Source: Rhizobium sp. Pop5 (lineage in GTDB: Bacteria > Pseudomonadota > Alphaproteobacteria > Rhizobiales > Rhizobiaceae). Taken from it: DNA of 64,000 nucleotides. The notes beneath the pieces were generated by a model. That model saw nothing but the letters and a program-made list of their open reading frames with translations. It had not been told where the DNA came from and made no database searches. Position 1 is the first letter of the stretch, and each line of letters opens with the position of its first letter. Location: positions 806,001-870,000 of the forward strand of contig NZ_CP099402.1 in assembly GCF_024721175.1 (NCBI RefSeq). Direction: 5' to 3'. Both the position numbers and the translations under genes were made by a program. Shown here piece by piece: positions 63,866-64,000 of this stretch.

Positions 63866-64000
63866 GGGACGTCAGAGACCGAGGTCTGCGTCTCGAGTTG
63901 TTGCTTTCTTTCCAGTTGCCGCGCTTGCCGGATGAGGGCTTCGAACTCGGAGAGAACATTGTCCTCTTCCGGATCCGCCTGCATATCCTCGACAACGTCA
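63841..64000 (-). CDS. Partial hypothetical protein, C-terminal end
   Basis: The last 52 residues of a minus-strand gene entering from the right edge: an acidic start (VVEDMQADPEEDNVLSEFEAL), then IRQARQLERKQQLE, a likely coiled coil. The stop (63841-63843) lies inside the GNAT gene, which it overlaps by 25 bp. No family can be named. Confidence 0.5.
   Translation of the reverse strand, partial: DVVEDMQADPEEDNVLSEFEALIRQARQLERKQQLETQTSVSDVPYDASENR

Overview
This 64 kb window is high-GC DNA from an alphaproteobacterium of the order Rhizobiales, most likely Rhizobium, Sinorhizobium or Agrobacterium. The evidence is family-level: ROSE-type thermometers before hsp20 genes, CTTGAA-type heat-shock promoters, Usg and DUF982 proteins, tandem SyrB-like proteins, an HWE-type kinase and a FixL/FixJ-like pair. 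No rRNA, tRNA, replication gene or CRISPR array was seen. Many transposase remnants, two toxin-antitoxin pairs, a large tyrosine recombinase and several broken genes point to an accessory replicon or a variable chromosomal region.

Layout. 1-0.8 kb: left-truncated ISL3 element. 1.2-12.1 kb: a stress island with DUF982, hsp20, a hypothetical gene, usg, groES-groEL, two small genes, a GT4 glycosyltransferase, a glycogen-debranching-type glycosidase, two more hsp20 genes and an HtrA protease. Control elements are two ROSE thermometers, a degenerate CIRCE and three CTTGAA promoters. 12.4-30.0 kb: a coherent envelope locus of three transcription units. Unit 1 (minus) has DUF3604, a secreted protein, a PpiC-like isomerase and three HupE/UreJ-like membrane proteins. 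Unit 2 (minus) has a hypothetical protein, a Cys-rich secreted protein, an OmpA-like protein, a secreted protein, a two-TM ion channel and DUF1254. Unit 3 (plus) has a membrane-tethered TolB/TPR regulator, a lipoprotein hydrolase, two outer-membrane proteins and two small secreted proteins. A 15-bp motif built on 10-bp direct repeats precedes the DUF3604 gene, the hypothetical gene heading unit 2 and the first outer-membrane gene, in the same orientation relative to each. This locus is the best candidate for an undescribed system.

30-42 kb: mobile and broken DNA with a Fic protein, a 790-residue recombinase, RelBE-like and VapBC pairs, a DeoR-IstB chimera, a frameshifted DUF2255 gene, IS110, IS256 and IS3 remnants and a chemoreceptor. 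42-49 kb: a Crp-like regulator divergent from a PAS-HWE kinase, a kinase/PLP-lyase pair, then truncated IclR, methionine-sulfoxide reductase and RpiR genes. 49-55 kb: a sugar or inositol catabolic operon (dehydrogenase, isomerase-like protein, ABC transporter) divergent from its LacI regulator. 55-64 kb: two SyrB-like genes, a FixJ-like regulator and three-PAS kinase, and a divergent cluster of two Asp-nucleophile hydrolases, a PPOX-type flavoprotein, DUF1348 and a frameshifted GNAT gene.

The stress island joins protein folding (GroESL, three small Hsps, HtrA) with glycan metabolism. The envelope locus looks like a periplasmic and outer-membrane programme run by one membrane-bound regulator. 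Functions are read from motifs and family recognition only; no search was run.
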